Assembly: GCF_001590605.1 (NCBI RefSeq)
Contig: NZ_CP014504.1
Location: 1,860,001 to 1,924,000 of the forward strand
Source: Pedobacter cryoconitis
GTDB lineage: Bacteria; Bacteroidota; Bacteroidia; Sphingobacteriales; Sphingobacteriaceae
Length of the DNA stretch: 64,000 nucleotides
Direction: 5' to 3'
A program made the position numbers and the translations under genes. Below, in pieces: positions 63,485 through 64,000 of this stretch (its first letter is position 1; each line of letters opens with the position of its first letter). The notes under the pieces were generated by a model. That model was not told the DNA's origin, ran no database searches, and saw only the letters and a list, made by a program, of their open reading frames with translations.

Positions 63485-64000
63485 ATCCCGAAAGTCATAA
63501 CTAAAATCAATGCTTGGAGAAATCCCTCTCATTTTGATGCTTTGTGCTTTCCCTTCTTCATCAAGACTGAAGATTGCGAAAGCATCTGCATTCAGATCCG
63601 GATAAGCCCATTTAATGGCAAAAGAATTAGCGTTATAAAAAGACATCGGGCCAGATAACTTCGGAGAACGATAAGATTTAAACCATAACTGTTTGCCTTT
63701 TAGGGAAATTTCTACTTTACCAAACCATTTATCTGTATAAATCCCTATATAACCTGCCGGATCTATCTTTTTCTTACTGGAAGCAGCAACTTGCGCCCAA
63801 ACATCTTTGGTCACTCCATCTTCGTGCATCTTATCATTTTCTATCTGATCATAAACTATATCTATCCAGTGGTTATCGTCCAATCCCATATAGCTATCCT
63901 CTATCGTTTTACTCACCGCTGAGAATAAATTACTTCCCCCGTCTGAATTCGTTAATACAACTATACCCAAATTAAGATCCGGAAATAAACTGACCGATGA
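63464..64000 (-). CDS. Serine hydrolase, C-terminal part (partial, start beyond window)
   Basis: The minus-strand frame is open to the window edge (64000) and ends at TAG 63464-63466. Visible residues: LNLGIVVLTNSDGG, the end of a beta-lactamase/PBP-like domain, then a linker and a DUF3471-like beta domain with PAGYIGIYTDKWFGKVEISLKG. The catalytic SxxK and YxN motifs would lie beyond the window. It is convergent with eda, with a 21-bp overlap. Confidence 0.85.
   Translation of the reverse strand, partial: SSVSLFPDLNLGIVVLTNSDGGSNLFSAVSKTIEDSYMGLDDNHWIDIVYDQIENDKMHEDGVTKDVWAQVAASSKKKIDPAGYIGIYTDKWFGKVEISLKGKQLWFKSYRSPKLSGPMSFYNANSFAIKWAYPDLNADAFAIFSLDEEGKAQSIKMRGISPSIDFSYDFRDLDFQRL

Overview
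The window looks like chromosomal DNA of a soil or freshwater Bacteroidota, most likely Pedobacter or a close Sphingobacteriaceae relative. It is AT-rich and rich in TonB-dependent receptors with CarboxypepD_reg N-termini. It also has a SusC/SusD pair, Bacteroidota-type TssD tube proteins, lipoproteins, and promoters matching the Bacteroidota -7 consensus TAnnTTTG. I see no rRNA, tRNA, CRISPR array, insertion sequence or prophage.

Region 1 (1-7300, minus strand) is the most unusual part. Transcription runs from about 7260 down through a lipoprotein with a divergent vWA-like domain, a three-helix membrane protein and a tubulin/FtsZ-superfamily protein. It ends in a very long protein with an actin/Hsp70-type ATPase core that leaves the window at position 1. 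One operon thus carries both a tubulin-like and an actin-like NTPase plus envelope partners. The actin-like protein also has a Trp-Gly repeat linker between its two phosphate-binding motifs.

Region 2 (7600-16620) holds a zinc alcohol dehydrogenase, a DUF4142 lipoprotein, small exported proteins and a three-gene operon. That operon is a YjbR-like protein, a 1565-residue SF1 helicase fused to a Vsr-like nuclease, and a LysE-family exporter. A decayed membrane-protein gene lies beyond it.

Region 3 (16880-27740) is metal uptake: a TonB receptor plus PepSY membrane protein, then a second operon in which a TonB siderophore receptor sits between an ABC ATPase and two ABC-2 permeases.

Region 4 (27800-34420) has an AI-2E-family protein, two tandem orphan TssD genes, a DUF1080 plus Gfo/Idh/MocA sugar pair, a small Cys-Pro-Gly protein and a PAP2 phosphatase.

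Region 5 (34500-39953) is a compact carotenoid operon led by a CarH-like B12 photoreceptor repressor whose start codon lies inside a 24-bp inverted repeat. It continues with crtI, crtB, an unknown helical-repeat-like gene, idi, crtZ and a fused lycopene cyclase; every junction overlaps and the predicted product is zeaxanthin. A complex palindromic repeat follows it.

Region 6 (40267-46375) contains a frameshifted serine hydrolase, an outer-membrane receptor, two unknown or poorly known envelope genes and a MarC-family protein.

Region 7 (46607-63484) is an essentially complete alginate utilisation locus. A FadR/GntR regulator with a double TTGGTnnACCAA operator is followed by a PL17 oligoalginate lyase, KdgF, an esterase, a hexuronate-type MFS transporter and an SDR reductase. 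Then come SusC, SusD, a surface lipoprotein, a two-domain PL6 lyase, KDG kinase and KDPG aldolase. Surface and periplasmic lyases would cut alginate to unsaturated uronate, KdgF and the reductase would give KDG, and the kinase and aldolase would give pyruvate and glyceraldehyde 3-phosphate. The window ends in the C-terminus of another serine hydrolase.
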